Shown here: positions 8,532 through 18,156 of the stretch, piece after piece
How the letters are laid out: each line of letters opens with the position of its first letter
Numbering within the stretch: position 1 is the first letter of the stretch
Assembly: GCF_002744715.1 (NCBI RefSeq)
Contig: NZ_KZ319370.1
Span: 310,001 to 374,000 of the forward strand
DNA from: Marinobacter profundi
GTDB lineage: Bacteria > Pseudomonadota > Gammaproteobacteria > Pseudomonadales > Oleiphilaceae
DNA: 64,000 nucleotides
Reading direction: 5' to 3'
Position numbers and translations under genes: made by a program
Notes under the pieces: model-generated
What the model was told of the DNA's origin: nothing
Seen by the model: only the letters and a program-made list of their open reading frames with translations
Database searches by the model: none

Positions 8532-9842
8532 TCAGAAGAACAGATCGGGCAGGTAGGTGGCGATCTCCGGGAAGATCATGATCAGGGCCAGGCCCACGAT
8601 CTCCACCAGCACAAACGGGATGATGGACTTGTAGATGTCGTTCATCGAAATGCTTGGCGGCACCACGCCCTTGAGATAGAACAGGTTGAAGCCGAAGGGT
8701 GGCGTCATGTAACCGATCTCCATATTGATCACAAACAGGATGCCGAACCAGATCGGATCAAAACCCAGTGACTGCACGATGGGGATGAACACCGGCAGGG
8801 TGATCATCATGATGCCGACCGGATCCAGCACCATGCCCAGCAGGAAGGTGATCAGCATCATCGAGATGATAATGCCCCAGGGACCGCCGGGGATCATTGC
8901 CATCAGTCCTTCGATCAGCGCCTGGGCGCCCATGCTCTGGTAGGCGGCACTGAAGGCGTGAGCGGCGAACAGGATCCACATGATCATGCCGGTCAGCTTG
9001 AAGGTACGGATCGCGGCTTCCTGCATCACCGGCCACTTCAGCTCGCCGTAGACCGCGGCGGAAATCAGCGCACCGAGTACGCCCATGGCAGCGGCTTCGG
9101 TCGGCGTGGTAATACCGCCCATGATGGAGCCCAGCACCATCACCACCACACCAATCGGCAGCAGGACCGCCCGCACCGCGCGGAGCTTCTCACCCCAGCT
9201 GGCGCGCTCTTCTTTTGGCAGCGCCGGCGCCAGTTCCGGCTGCAGGGCGCAGCGAATCACGATGTAGAGCGTGGTCAGTACCATCAGCAGCACGCCCGGC
9301 AGGATACCGGCGGCGAACATCTTGCCAACCGAGACCCCGGTAATCAGGGCATACAGGATCATCAGGATGCTGGGCGGAATGAGAATGCCCCAGCCACCGC
9401 CGGTGTTGATCACGCCCAGCGCCATGCGCTTGTCGTAACCCCGTTCCAGCATGGATGGCAGGGCAATGGTGCCCATGGCGACCACGGCGGCGCCGCTGAT
9501 CCCCACCATGGCGGCAAACACTGCGCAGATGGCGAGGGTGCCGATGGCCAGGCCGCCACGCAGGCCACCGAACCACAGGTGCATCATCTTGTACAGGTCG
9601 CGGGCAACGCCGGTGCGTTCCAGGATCATTGCCATGAACACGAACAGCGGTATCGCCACCAGGGTAAAGCTGCCCATGGTGCCCCAGATTTGCGAGGCCA
9701 CCATGTAGAAGGAGTCAAAGCCCCAGGTGAAATACAGGAAAATAACGGACACACCACCCAGCACGAAGGCCAGGGGCAGCCCCAGGAGCAGGAAAAACAG
9801 CAGGGAGCCGAAGAACAGCAGCGTCAGGATTTCAATACTCAC
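8532..9842 (-). CDS. dctM: TRAP transporter large permease
   Basis: 436 residues, about 12 membrane helices, of the DctM family. This is the Na+-coupled membrane subunit that moves the acid delivered by the periplasmic binding protein. Family features include the glycine-rich INTGGGWGILIPPS loop and DPVGIMMITLPVF. It starts with GTG inside a GTGA overlap (9839-9842) with the small permease stop, so it is translationally coupled. Length is normal for the family. Confidence 0.94.
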   Translation of the reverse strand: MSIEILTLLFFGSLLFFLLLGLPLAFVLGGVSVIFLYFTWGFDSFYMVASQIWGTMGSFTLVAIPLFVFMAMILERTGVARDLYKMMHLWFGGLRGGLAIGTLAICAVFAAMVGISGAAVVAMGTIALPSMLERGYDKRMALGVINTGGGWGILIPPSILMILYALITGVSVGKMFAAGILPGVLLMVLTTLYIVIRCALQPELAPALPKEERASWGEKLRAVRAVLLPIGVVVMVLGSIMGGITTPTEAAAMGVLGALISAAVYGELKWPVMQEAAIRTFKLTGMIMWILFAAHAFSAAYQSMGAQALIEGLMAMIPGGPWGIIISMMLITFLLGMVLDPVGIMMITLPVFIPIVQSLGFDPIWFGILFVINMEIGYMTPPFGFNLFYLKGVVPPSISMNDIYKSIIPFVLVEIVGLALIMIFPEIATYLPDLFF

Positions 9843-10396
9843 AACATCTCTCCTTCAGACGCTTCGGGTTCCGGCTGGTAATAGCTCAGGTTGAAGGCAA
9901 TCGCGATGTCCTGCAGCAGCTTGACCACCCCCTGCAGTACCAGTAACAGGGTGGCCACGGCAATGGCGCCTTTGGCCGGCCAGATGGGCGGGTTCCAGGC
10001 CGAGAAGGAAGTCTCCCGGCTACCGAAGGACTCCTGCGCCATATCCACCGCGAAGTACAGCAGCGCCAGGGTGAAGATAAAGAAAATGGCCGAGGTCAGG
10101 ATGTCGACAAACGCCCGCACCCTCGGTGACAGCTTGGAGTGGAGCAGGTCAACGTTGACGTGGCCTTTGTGAGCCAGGATATAGCCGCCGGACATCACCG
10201 CGTACACGCCGAACAGCAACTGGGTCAGTTCGTTGGTCCAGACGGTGGGGGAATTCAGGAAGTAGCGGAATCCCACCTCCAGCAACAGGAAGACGAACAT
10301 GGCAAAAACCAGCAGGGCTATCCAGCGCCCGATGAAATCATTGAGACGGGTGACCCCGCTCATGAATGCGGTCAGCACACTCATGGCACTCTCCAT
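9839..10396 (-). CDS. dctQ: TRAP transporter small permease
   Basis: 185 residues with four hydrophobic helices and a cytoplasmic tail rich in Glu, as in DctQ subunits. It joins the large permease in the inner membrane complex. The stretch NELTQLLFGVYAVMSGGYI is the usual conserved second helix. An alternative ATG lies four codons in. It is separated from the binding-protein gene by 89 bases containing a perfect hairpin, and overlaps dctM by 4 bases. Confidence 0.92.
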   Translation of the reverse strand: MESAMSVLTAFMSGVTRLNDFIGRWIALLVFAMFVFLLLEVGFRYFLNSPTVWTNELTQLLFGVYAVMSGGYILAHKGHVNVDLLHSKLSPRVRAFVDILTSAIFFIFTLALLYFAVDMAQESFGSRETSFSAWNPPIWPAKGAIAVATLLLVLQGVVKLLQDIAIAFNLSYYQPEPEASEGEML

Positions 10397-10433
10397 GGCA
10401 ATTTCCGGGAGGATTGGGTTTCAGGTCGGAACA

Positions 10434-10462
10434 GCCAGCAGCGGAGGGACTCCGCTGCTGGC
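10434..10462 (-). other. Intra-operon stem-loop between dctP and dctQ
   Basis: GCCAGCAGCGGAG (10434-10446), loop GGA, CTCCGCTGCTGGC (10450-10462): a perfect 13-bp stem between the binding protein and permease genes. Such hairpins usually protect the 3' end of the binding-protein message or partly terminate, giving more binding protein than permease. Confidence 0.6.
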
Positions 10463-10485
10463 CTTGTGCAGATACTGCTTACAGA

Positions 10486-11544
10486 TCAGAGGTAACCGAG
10501 GCTGGCCAGGTATTCTTTCAGCATGTCCAGGGCCTTCTTGGCCTCGGGGCTGCGCTTGCCTTCCTCGTCCCACATGCCCTGAGCGGCTTTTACCAGGCGC
10601 TCCTGGACATCATCCGGCATGGTGTTGACGGTGACGCCCTGCTCGGCAATGGCCTTGGCCAGGGTGATCCGCTCCTTGTACAGGTACTCGTTGGTGCGAA
10701 CCCAGAACTGCTCTTCGAGCGCCTGCTTGACGATGGTCTGCATGTCTTCCGGAAGCTTGTCGAGGGCCTTCTGGCTGACGATGATGACGTCGGTACCGGC
10801 GATGTTCAGCGCCGGCTGGACGTGGTGCTTGGCAACCTCGTACAGGCCCATACTGTAGGCACCCTGGGCGGCACCCCAGTGGGCACCGTCAACAATGCCG
10901 GAATCCAGCGCAGTGTAGAGCTCGCCGCCCGGGATGTAGGACGCCGCCGCACCCGCTTCGGTGAGGAACTTCTGCAGTGCGCCGGATGAACGGATCTTCA
11001 GTTTGGTGAAGTCTTCCCAGCTGTTGATCGGGTTCTTGATCACCATCTCGGTGGGGTAAACCTTATCGGTTGCCCAGTAAACGTTGTGCTTGGCGGCTTC
11101 GTCGCGCAGCATCTGCTCGAAGCCCAGGCCCTGATGGAAGTAGGCCGCTTCCCAGACGTTACGGAAGGCAAAGGGCAAGCCGGAGGCAATACCCGCCAGG
11201 GTGATCTTGTCCTGGGCGTAGGACGGCGAAATGGTGCCCATTTCAAGGATGCCACGACTGACCGCGTTAAAGGTGTCCTGGGCCTTGAACATGGCGCCCG
11301 CTTCAAACAGTTGCAGCTTCAGGCGACCTTCGGTGCGCTCTTCGATCACCCGCTGCAAGCGGACCAGGCTGTCCTGGTAGGAGCTGCTGGAGCCCGGCCA
11401 GTGGGACTGGACTTTCCAGGTGAATGTGTCTTGTGCGGCTACGGGTGCGCTTGCAACAACGGCCGATACCCCCAGGGTTAAAGCTGACGCGTAGGCGGTG
11501 AGTTGTTTACCTACATTGTCACGAAGGGTGCTAAGGATGCTCAT
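10486..11544 (-). CDS. dctP: TRAP transporter periplasmic solute-binding protein
   Basis: 352 residues. A Sec signal peptide (about 1-37, cleavage near VAAQ) precedes a DctP-type domain starting TFTWKVQSHWPGSSSSYQ. The conserved Arg that pairs with the substrate carboxylate is probably in LKIRSSGALQKF, and FKAQDTFNAVSRGILEMG is the hinge region. The WPGSSSSYQ start and the position are like those of the subgroup that binds keto- and aromatic acids (inferred). It is the first gene of the operon. An operator-like palindrome and an A/T-rich box lie 44-65 bases upstream. A ribosome site GAGG lies 7 bases from the ATG. Confidence 0.92.
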   Translation of the reverse strand: MSILSTLRDNVGKQLTAYASALTLGVSAVVASAPVAAQDTFTWKVQSHWPGSSSSYQDSLVRLQRVIEERTEGRLKLQLFEAGAMFKAQDTFNAVSRGILEMGTISPSYAQDKITLAGIASGLPFAFRNVWEAAYFHQGLGFEQMLRDEAAKHNVYWATDKVYPTEMVIKNPINSWEDFTKLKIRSSGALQKFLTEAGAAASYIPGGELYTALDSGIVDGAHWGAAQGAYSMGLYEVAKHHVQPALNIAGTDVIIVSQKALDKLPEDMQTIVKQALEEQFWVRTNEYLYKERITLAKAIAEQGVTVNTMPDDVQERLVKAAQGMWDEEGKRSPEAKKALDMLKEYLASLGYL

Positions 11545-11913
11545 GACTTGACCTCTTTCATTATTGTGGTGTTTCGTTGCGTCGCTGTTCCACTATGCGG
11601 AATATATAATTGCACAATGAATCATGATTCCCAGAATTTATCACATGCTTCAGCTTTTGCAATAGACTTGTTGGCTGTCTTCTTCATCAGATCCCCTCTT
11701 TTTATAACCAAATGTTCGGACCAGGGGGTGTTTGCCACCATCAGGGCAGATTGCTGCCAATCTTTTGCGAAACTCTGTTCCGCATAACAGGTTGGCGCCG
11801 CCACACCCCCTCCCCTAAGCATAGTCTGCTTCACGGCAATTATCGGTAATCGACAGCGCCAGGCGCCGCAGCGGCAACCAGATGGTGACTGCCGTTGCTA
11901 TGGCCCCGGTGTG
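11545..11913. other. Intergenic region, AT-rich, upstream of dctP
   Basis: 369 bases without a convincing gene, between the start of dctP and the end of the ligase gene at 11914. It is much more A/T-rich than its surroundings at 11600-11720. It holds the palindrome at 11588-11602 and a second dyad CTGTT-N6-AACAG at 11775-11790. A 70-codon frame on the minus strand here lacks a ribosome site and family features, and I do not accept it. Confidence 0.6.
11588..11602. promoter_or_regulatory. Operator-like palindrome upstream of dctP
   Basis: TTCCACTATGCGGAA: arms TTCCaC and GCGGAA around TAT. It directly adjoins AATATA (11601-11606), which reads TATATT on the minus strand and could be the dctP -10 box. 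The same type of palindrome occurs upstream of three other transcription units in the window (30238, 32998, 35461). Such TTCCGC-N3-GCGGAA-like sites are typical of IclR-family operators, and an IclR gene lies at 35760. Confidence 0.5.
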
Positions 11914-13506
11914 TCACTGACGCCAGTATGGCTCCCGCAGCTCGCGTTTGAGTACTTTGCCAATGGTGGAACGGGGCAGCTCGTCGCGGAACTCGACGGC
12001 GGCCAACCGCTGGGTCTTGCCCAGCCGTTCGTTGGCCCAGGCCAGCAAGCCCTGCTCAGTGACGGTAGCGGCAGGCTTGCGCACCACCAGGCCAAGTGGG
12101 GTTTCGCCCCAGTGGGTGCTGGGAATGCCGATCACCGCTGCGTCCGCCACCTCCGGATGGCTCAGCAGAACCTTCTCCAGGTCGACGGCATAAATGTTGA
12201 AGCCGCCGGAAATGATCATGTCCTTGCGGCGGTCGAGAATGTGGATAAAGCCGTCCTCATCGATGCGGCCCATATCCCCGCTGCGATAGAAGGCCAGGCC
12301 TTCAGGGCTGGTCCACAGCATTTCGCGGGTCTGTTCCTCGCGGTTGACGTAGCCCCGCATCATTGAAATGGCGCGCCCGACAATCTCGCCTATCTCGCCT
12401 TTTGGCAGTTCGTTGCCCTGTTCGTCGATGACCCGCACTTCGGCACCTTCGGTGGGCAGGCCAACGGTGTTCCATTTGTCCGGGTAGGCGCCGCAGTCGA
12501 GGCTGGTGGATATGCCGCCTTCGGTGAGGCCATACACCTCACGGACATTGCCCGGCCAGCGCTGCATGGTCTCGGCGATCACTTCCGCCCGCAGTGGTGC
12601 ACTGGTGCAGAGTTTGAGCTTGAAGGATGACAGATCGAAGCGGTCGAAATCCGGCTCTGCCAGAATCCGGGAGAACTGCACCGGGACCAGCATGGCGTGC
12701 GTGACCCGGTGCTGCTCGGCGAGTTCAAGGAAGCGATGGGCATCAAACTTCGCCATCAGCACCAGCGTGCCGCCGTTGAACAGCGTGGGTAGTGCCGACA
12801 CCAGGGTGGTGTTGGAGTACAGCGGGGTGGAGACCAGGTTGATGGCATCGCCGTCGAGGCCGAAGCGGCTCATCCGCACCATCTGGCGCTGACGGAAGCG
12901 GTAATCGTGCAGGATGCCCTTTGGCGTCCCGGTGGTTCCGGAGCTGTAGATGATGTTGAACGGATCGTCGAGGGTCACGCTGGCGGGCGCGGCGGCGTCG
13001 TCAATGTCACCGAGCCATTGGTCCAGGGTCGGGTTGCTGGCTGACGGAGCGAAGTCGATACCCACCAGATTGGCTGCGGGGATGGCGGGCAGTCGGTCGC
13101 GGATCTCTTCCAGCAGCGGCTGGTTCTTGTGGGAGACAAACAGGAAGCGGGCGCCACAGTCTTCGATCATCAGCGCCAGGGCATCGCCGCTGGCCATGCC
13201 GGACAGCGGAACCATGCAGCCGCCCGCAATCAGGGTGCCCAGGTAAACCGCCATATAGTCTGCGGTGTTCTCCGAAAGGCCGGCCACGGTATCGCCACCC
13301 TGCAGGCCGGAGGCCCGCAGCCGGTTGGCGATCCGGTTGGCGTGGCTCACCAGTTCAGACCAGGTCATCTGGCCGTGGTCATCTATCAGGGCCGTTTTGT
13401 CGGGTTGGCTGGCGGCCCATTGCTGAAGTTTCTCGCCGATGGGCTCCATGGTTTCCTGGGGGTCCATTGGCGCGTAAACGGGCATCTCTTGCAGATGATT
13501 TTTCAC
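11914..13506 (-). CDS. Acyl-CoA synthetase, class I adenylate-forming
   Basis: 530 residues. The ANL-superfamily motifs are present: A3 loop YSSGTTGTPKG (about 190-200), A5 VYGLTEGG, A8 YRSGDMGRIDEDGFIHILDRRKDMI and the C-terminal catalytic Lys in STIGKVLKRELR. It joins a carboxylic acid to CoA through an acyl-AMP; the chain type is not predictable. The start is GTG (13504-13506) with GAGG 8 bases upstream; an internal ATG lies seven codons in. It is divergent from the SDR-led operon across 135 bases, so it probably supplies the CoA ester for that pathway. Confidence 0.92.
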   Translation of the reverse strand: MKNHLQEMPVYAPMDPQETMEPIGEKLQQWAASQPDKTALIDDHGQMTWSELVSHANRIANRLRASGLQGGDTVAGLSENTADYMAVYLGTLIAGGCMVPLSGMASGDALALMIEDCGARFLFVSHKNQPLLEEIRDRLPAIPAANLVGIDFAPSASNPTLDQWLGDIDDAAAPASVTLDDPFNIIYSSGTTGTPKGILHDYRFRQRQMVRMSRFGLDGDAINLVSTPLYSNTTLVSALPTLFNGGTLVLMAKFDAHRFLELAEQHRVTHAMLVPVQFSRILAEPDFDRFDLSSFKLKLCTSAPLRAEVIAETMQRWPGNVREVYGLTEGGISTSLDCGAYPDKWNTVGLPTEGAEVRVIDEQGNELPKGEIGEIVGRAISMMRGYVNREEQTREMLWTSPEGLAFYRSGDMGRIDEDGFIHILDRRKDMIISGGFNIYAVDLEKVLLSHPEVADAAVIGIPSTHWGETPLGLVVRKPAATVTEQGLLAWANERLGKTQRLAAVEFRDELPRSTIGKVLKRELREPYWRQ

Positions 13507-13641
13507 TTTTTTCGCCTCTTGGTGTTATTGTGTTTTATCTAGTGAAATTACCTTTCGAATATATTGACTCAAAACCGTGTGCCGTGACAAATTAACTGCA
13601 ACCTGGTTGCGGCCATGATGACAAGAATAAGGAGCATCGGC

Positions 13642-14427
13642 GTGAAACGCTTCATCAAGAAGGTAGCGATAGTTACCGGTGCCGGCAGTGGCATCGGGCG
13701 GGCGACGGCCCTGAGGCTGTCCCGGGAAGGCGCCAGTGTGGTGCTGGTGGACCGTTCCGAGGCCGGTTTGCTGGAAACCGAAAATGGCCTTGCCGAAGGC
13801 ACCCGGGCCCTGAAACGGGTAATGGATGTGTCCGATGAGGCGGCGGTGCAGGCCCTGGTGCAGGACGTCATGGCCACCTTCGGCCAGATCGATGTGTTGT
13901 GCAACAACGCAGGCATTGCCGGCTCCCATCCTCCGGTGACCGAAAATGATGCTGCCGAGTGGCAGCAGATTCTTGCAGTTAATCTGATCGGTACCATGCT
14001 GTTTATCAAGCACGTGGCGCCGCACATGCAGGCCCGCAAGCTGGGCGCGATCGTGAATACCGCATCGGTGGCGGGTATCCGCTCCGGTGCCGGAGGCAAT
14101 GCCTACAGCGCCTCCAAGGCCGGCGTGATCAACCTGACCCAGACCGCCGCCTGCGACCTGGGCAGTGATAACGTCCGGGTGAATGCGGTGTGCCCGGGCC
14201 TGGTGGAAACCGGGATGACCCGACGGGTTTTCGATTACGCCCGCGCCAACGAGAAGGCCCACAAGCTGGGTTCGCGCTGCGAATTGCGGCGCTACGGTGC
14301 GGCGGAGGAGATCGCTGCGGCGATCCTGTTCCTCGCCAGTGACGACGCCAGCTACATCACCGGCCAGGCGCTGCCCGTTGATGGCGGCAATACTGCGTCC
14401 CTTAACCTACCGGGAATGAAAGTCTGA
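13642..14427 (+). CDS. Short-chain dehydrogenase/reductase
   Basis: 261 residues. I place the start at GTG 13642 because AAGGAG lies exactly 7 bases upstream; an ATG nine codons earlier has no ribosome site. Classical SDR features: TGAGSGIGRAT for NAD(P) binding, NNAGIAG, and the YSASK catalytic pair. Likely a beta-hydroxyacyl or alcohol dehydrogenase acting on an acyl-CoA intermediate. It is the first gene of an operon and overlaps the thioesterase start by one base (TGATG). Confidence 0.9.
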   Translation: MKRFIKKVAIVTGAGSGIGRATALRLSREGASVVLVDRSEAGLLETENGLAEGTRALKRVMDVSDEAAVQALVQDVMATFGQIDVLCNNAGIAGSHPPVTENDAAEWQQILAVNLIGTMLFIKHVAPHMQARKLGAIVNTASVAGIRSGAGGNAYSASKAGVINLTQTAACDLGSDNVRVNAVCPGLVETGMTRRVFDYARANEKAHKLGSRCELRRYGAAEEIAAAILFLASDDASYITGQALPVDGGNTASLNLPGMKV

Positions 14428-14867
14428 TGAGTGACCAGCAACACCTTATTACCAGTGCCAGGGATCTGCCCGGCTTCCACAACCTGCTGGGATACCACCA
14501 CGTGTCCTGGGTGGAAGACGAAACCGTCATCGAACTCGAGATCCGGCCTGAGCATCTGAACCTGGCGGGAGTCATTCACGGCGGGGTGCTGAGTGCCCTG
14601 ATGGATATCGTGATGGCGGATGCCGGCACCTATTGCCCCTATCCCGGGCGGCGCCGCAAGGCACTGACCCTGACCATGACCACCACCTTTACCGGGCAGT
14701 GTTCCGGTGGCGTGATCCGGGCGACCGGACGCAAGCGCGCCGGTGGTGCCCGCATTTTCAACAGCAGCGGCGAGATCCATGACGACAAGGGCAACCTTTT
14801 GGCCATGGGGGAAGGCACTTTCCGTATCCGTTCCGGCAGCGAGGGCCCTGAAGGGGTGCCGATCTGA
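14427..14867 (+). CDS. PaaI-family hotdog thioesterase
   Basis: 146 residues of the hotdog fold. The signature HGGVLSALMDIVMADAG (about 50-66) matches PaaI/YbgC-type acyl-CoA thioesterases, with the Asp of LMD at the usual catalytic position. It hydrolyses CoA esters and may free CoA from dead-end intermediates of the pathway. It is translationally coupled to the SDR upstream. The acyl-CoA dehydrogenase follows after 80 bases. Confidence 0.87.
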   Translation: MSDQQHLITSARDLPGFHNLLGYHHVSWVEDETVIELEIRPEHLNLAGVIHGGVLSALMDIVMADAGTYCPYPGRRRKALTLTMTTTFTGQCSGGVIRATGRKRAGGARIFNSSGEIHDDKGNLLAMGEGTFRIRSGSEGPEGVPI

Positions 14868-14947
14868 CACTACGGGTTCCGACAACAACAGCGACCGGCC
14901 GACAGCACACCGGTATACCGAACCAACGACAATGAGAGGTAACGGAC

Positions 14948-16150
14948 ATGTTTGAACTGTCTGACAAGGCGAAGCAGCTGCAGGTGCAGCTGACGGAATT
15001 CATGGATGCTTATATTTACCCGAATGAGCACACCCATCATGAGCAGCTTGAGCAGGCGGAGAACCGCTGGGCTCCGGTGCCTATTATTGAAGAGCTCAAG
15101 GCCAAGGCGAAGGCTGCCGGGCTGTGGAACCTGTTTCTGCCGGAAAGCGAGTACGGCGCCGGGCTGACCAACTTCGAATACGCCCACCTGTGCGAAATCA
15201 TGGGCCGTTCCGAAATGGCACCTGAAGTGTTCAACTGCTCTGCCCCCGACACCGGCAATATGGAAACCATTGCCCGGTACGGTAACAAAGAGCAGCAGGA
15301 ACAGTGGCTGAAGCCGCTGCTGGCGGGCGAGATTCGCTCCTGCTTCTCGATGACCGAGCCGGACGTGGCATCCTCCGACGCCACCAACATCGCCTGCGAG
15401 ATCCGTCGCGACGGCGACGAGTATGTGATCAATGGCAAGAAGTGGTGGTCGTCCGGTGCCATGACCACCACCTCCAAGATCGCCATTGTCATGGGCAAGA
15501 CCGATCCGGACGCGCCGAAACACCAGCAGCAGTCGATGATCCTGGTGCCCCTGGACACCCCGGGTGTCCGGATGGTGCGTCCGCTGACGGTGTTCGGATA
15601 CGACCATGCTCCCCATGGCCATGCCGAGATCCATTATGAAAACGTGCGGGTACCGGTCAGCAACATCCTGCTGGGTGAGGGGCGCGGTTTCGAAATTGCC
15701 CAGGGCCGCCTGGGGCCGGGCCGTATTCACCACTGCATGCGTACCATCGGTGTTGCCGAGCGTGCGCTGGAGCTGATGTGCAAGCGCGCCAATGCCCGTG
15801 AGGCGTTCGGCAAGCCGCTGTCCAGCTTTGACTCCATCCGCAAGGACATCGCCCGCAGCCGTATTGAGATCGAACAGGCTCGCCTGCTGACCCTGAAGGC
15901 CGCGCACATGATGGACACGGTGGGTAACAAGGTCGCCCGCCAGGAAATTGCCATGATCAAGGTGATTGCGCCGAGTATGGCGCTGAAGGTGCTCGACCGG
16001 GCGATTCAGGTCCATGGCGGTGCCGGGGTCAGCCAGGACACCTTCCTCGCCTCGGCCTGGGCCAAGGTGCGTACCCTGCGGCTGGCAGACGGTCCGGATG
16101 AGGTGCACCTGGATTCCGTGGCCAAGATTGAGCTGCGCCAATACCGCTGA
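14948..16150 (+). CDS. ACAD11-type acyl-CoA dehydrogenase family protein
   Basis: 400 residues with the three acyl-CoA dehydrogenase domains and FAD-binding segments ([24 protein letters not shown]). The C-terminal motif is LADGPDEVH (379-387) where classical enzymes have YEGT with the catalytic Glu. This replacement is the mark of the ACAD10/ACAD11 subfamily and of LvaC-like proteins, which handle phosphorylated 4-hydroxyacyl-CoA rather than doing ordinary desaturation (family knowledge). The presence of an ACAD10/11-type kinase two genes downstream supports this reading. GAGAGG lies 8 bases upstream of the ATG. Confidence 0.92.
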   Translation: MFELSDKAKQLQVQLTEFMDAYIYPNEHTHHEQLEQAENRWAPVPIIEELKAKAKAAGLWNLFLPESEYGAGLTNFEYAHLCEIMGRSEMAPEVFNCSAPDTGNMETIARYGNKEQQEQWLKPLLAGEIRSCFSMTEPDVASSDATNIACEIRRDGDEYVINGKKWWSSGAMTTTSKIAIVMGKTDPDAPKHQQQSMILVPLDTPGVRMVRPLTVFGYDHAPHGHAEIHYENVRVPVSNILLGEGRGFEIAQGRLGPGRIHHCMRTIGVAERALELMCKRANAREAFGKPLSSFDSIRKDIARSRIEIEQARLLTLKAAHMMDTVGNKVARQEIAMIKVIAPSMALKVLDRAIQVHGGAGVSQDTFLASAWAKVRTLRLADGPDEVHLDSVAKIELRQYR

Positions 16151-16179
16151 TTTCTGTCGGCCCGTAACAACGGGGGCAC

Positions 16180-16215
16180 GAACAGACGGGGAGGCACCTG
16201 CCTCCCCGTTCGTTC
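16180..16215 (+). other. Intercistronic stem-loop between the ACAD and SDR genes
   Basis: ACGGGGAGGCA (16186-16196) and TGCCTCCCCGT (16199-16209) form a tight stem, extended by GAAC (16180-16183) and GTTC (16212-16215) across a two-base internal loop. No T-run follows. It probably stabilises or partly terminates the upstream message, allowing different levels of the flanking enzymes. Confidence 0.5.
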
Positions 16216-16243
16216 CCCAAGCATTGAGCATGAGGTTCGAACA

Positions 16244-17011
16244 ATGACTAATCCCCTTTTTGACATGACCGGCAAGGTCGCCCTGATTACCGGCTCCACC
16301 AAAGGTATCGGCCGCTCCATCGCCGAGGAAATGGCCCGGTGTGGCGCCAAAGTCGTCATCTCAAGCCGCAAGGCCGAGGCCTGCGAGCAGGTGGCCAGTG
16401 AATTGAAGGCACAGGGCTTCGAAGCTATCGCCATACCCTGTCACGTTGGCAAGAAGGAAGACCTGCAGAACCTGGTGGACAAGACCAACGAAGCCTGGGG
16501 CAGCATTGACGTGCTGGTATGCAACGCCGCCACCAACCCGGTCTACGGCCCGACTGCGGAAATGACCGACGAGGCCTGGGACAAGATCATGGACACCAAC
16601 GTCAAAGGCACCTTCTGGCTCACCAACATGGTGCTGCCACAGATGGCCGAGAAAGGTGAGGGCGCGGTGGTACTGCTGTCCAGCATTGCCGGCATTCGCG
16701 GTAACACCACCATCGGAACCTACGGTGTGTCCAAGGCCGCGGAAGCCGCCCTGGCCCGCAACCTGGCGGTGGAGTGGGGCCCCAAAGGCATCCGTGTCAA
16801 CAGCATCGCCCCTGGTCTGATCAAAACCGATTTCGCCAAGGCGCTGTGGGAAGACCCGGTGCGGGTGAAGCGCGCGGAAGACAAAACCCCGCTGCGTCGC
16901 ATTGGTGACCCGATAGACATCGCGGGCCTGGCCGTCTTCCTGTCAACCAGGGCCAGTGCCTACATTACCGGACAGGTTATCGTCGCGGATGGTGGTGAAA
17001 CCATCTGCTGA
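16244..17011 (+). CDS. Short-chain dehydrogenase/reductase
   Basis: 255 residues. TGSTKGIGRSIAEE (nucleotide binding), CNAATNP in place of NNAG, and the YGVSK active-site pair are visible, with the C-terminal ITGQVIVADGG. The CNAATNPVYG form is shared by DHRS4- and LvaD-like reductases that act on keto/hydroxy compounds. In this operon it is a candidate for interconverting keto- and hydroxyacyl-CoA before phosphorylation (inference). GAGG lies 8 bases before the ATG. Confidence 0.9.
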   Translation: MTNPLFDMTGKVALITGSTKGIGRSIAEEMARCGAKVVISSRKAEACEQVASELKAQGFEAIAIPCHVGKKEDLQNLVDKTNEAWGSIDVLVCNAATNPVYGPTAEMTDEAWDKIMDTNVKGTFWLTNMVLPQMAEKGEGAVVLLSSIAGIRGNTTIGTYGVSKAAEAALARNLAVEWGPKGIRVNSIAPGLIKTDFAKALWEDPVRVKRAEDKTPLRRIGDPIDIAGLAVFLSTRASAYITGQVIVADGGETIC

Positions 17012-17091
17012 GGCGCACCCTCCGGATAGGCCGCCCCGCGGAACCGAGTGCGGGCCGTGACCCGCAGAGACGAAAAAGGCTATAACGAGCA

Positions 17092-18156
17092 ATGAGTATG
17101 ACGCCGGAGTTGGTAGAGGTTCTGCCAGCACACAAGTTTGACGAAGCCAGGCTGCTGGCCTGGCTCCAGAAAGAAATGCCGGAGATCGGCAGCCGCCTGG
17201 CGGTCAGGCAGTTCCAGGGCGGACAGTCCAATCCGACCTACCTGCTGGATACCGACAGCGGACGCTATGTGCTGCGCAAGAAGCCGCCCGGAAAAACCCT
17301 GCCCTCTGCCCATATGATCGAGCGGGAATACAAGGTTATCCGTGCGTTGTCAGACCACACGAACGTACCGGTGCCGCAGGCCCGCGTGCTGTGTGAAGAC
17401 AGCAGCATCATCGGCACGCCGTTTTACGTCATGGACTATATGGACGGCCGGATTGTCAGCCACTCCGCATTGCGGGCCATCGACCGGGAAGAGCGGATGC
17501 CCGCCCACCTGTCGGCTATCGATACCCTGGCCCGGCTGCATTCGGTGGATGTCAACGCCGTCGGCCTGACCGACTTCGGCCGGCCGGAAGGCTATGTTGC
17601 CCGCCAGGTGGCGAGGTGGAGCAAGCAGTACCTGGCGTCGAAGACCGACGAAATGCCCGAGATGGACAAGCTGATGGCCTGGCTGCCAGACCACCTGCCG
17701 TCCACCGACGAGTGCGCCATCGCCCATGGCGACTACCGTTTCGGCAATTTGATGCTGGCACCGGACCGGCCCGAGGTGATCGCCATCCTGGACTGGGAGC
17801 TCTCCACCCTCGGCCACCCGCTGGCGGACCTGGCCTACTACTGCCTGCCGTACCACCTGCCCTCGGATATGCCGGGCATGCGCGGGTTGCTGGGCGAAGA
17901 TCTCGAGGCCCTGGGGATTCCGGACGAGCAGGAAACCATTGCCCGTTATTGCCGCCAGACCGGCCGCGATGGCATTGCCGACTGGCACGTATTCCTGGCG
18001 TTCTCGCTGTTCCGCCTCGCGGCCATCCTGCAGGGTGTCTATAAGCGTGCGCTGGACGGTAATGCCGCCAATGCCAACGCCCTGGAAGTGGGCAAGCGTG
18101 CCAGCTTGCTGGCCCAGGTGGGCTGGCGGATTGCATCCGGGGGGGATCAGTCATGA
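17092..18156 (+). CDS. ACAD10/11-type aminoglycoside-phosphotransferase-fold kinase
   Basis: 354 residues of the APH kinase fold. The glycine-rich loop QGGQSNPTYLL (42-52), catalytic loop HGDYRFGNLM (212-221) and metal-binding LDWELSTLG (233-241) match the kinase domain of ACAD10/ACAD11 and LvaA. Those enzymes phosphorylate the hydroxyl of hydroxyacyl-CoA esters (family knowledge). Here the kinase and dehydrogenase parts are separate genes of one operon. The end overlaps the surE start by four bases (ATGA, 18153-18156), indicating coupled translation. No small LvaB-like partner is seen. Confidence 0.92.
   Translation: MSMTPELVEVLPAHKFDEARLLAWLQKEMPEIGSRLAVRQFQGGQSNPTYLLDTDSGRYVLRKKPPGKTLPSAHMIEREYKVIRALSDHTNVPVPQARVLCEDSSIIGTPFYVMDYMDGRIVSHSALRAIDREERMPAHLSAIDTLARLHSVDVNAVGLTDFGRPEGYVARQVARWSKQYLASKTDEMPEMDKLMAWLPDHLPSTDECAIAHGDYRFGNLMLAPDRPEVIAILDWELSTLGHPLADLAYYCLPYHLPSDMPGMRGLLGEDLEALGIPDEQETIARYCRQTGRDGIADWHVFLAFSLFRLAAILQGVYKRALDGNAANANALEVGKRASLLAQVGWRIASGGDQS

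Noticed and set aside
11622..11834. 70-codon minus-strand frame in the AT-rich dctP upstream region
   Set aside because: No ribosome site, no recognisable features, and it overlaps probable promoter elements.
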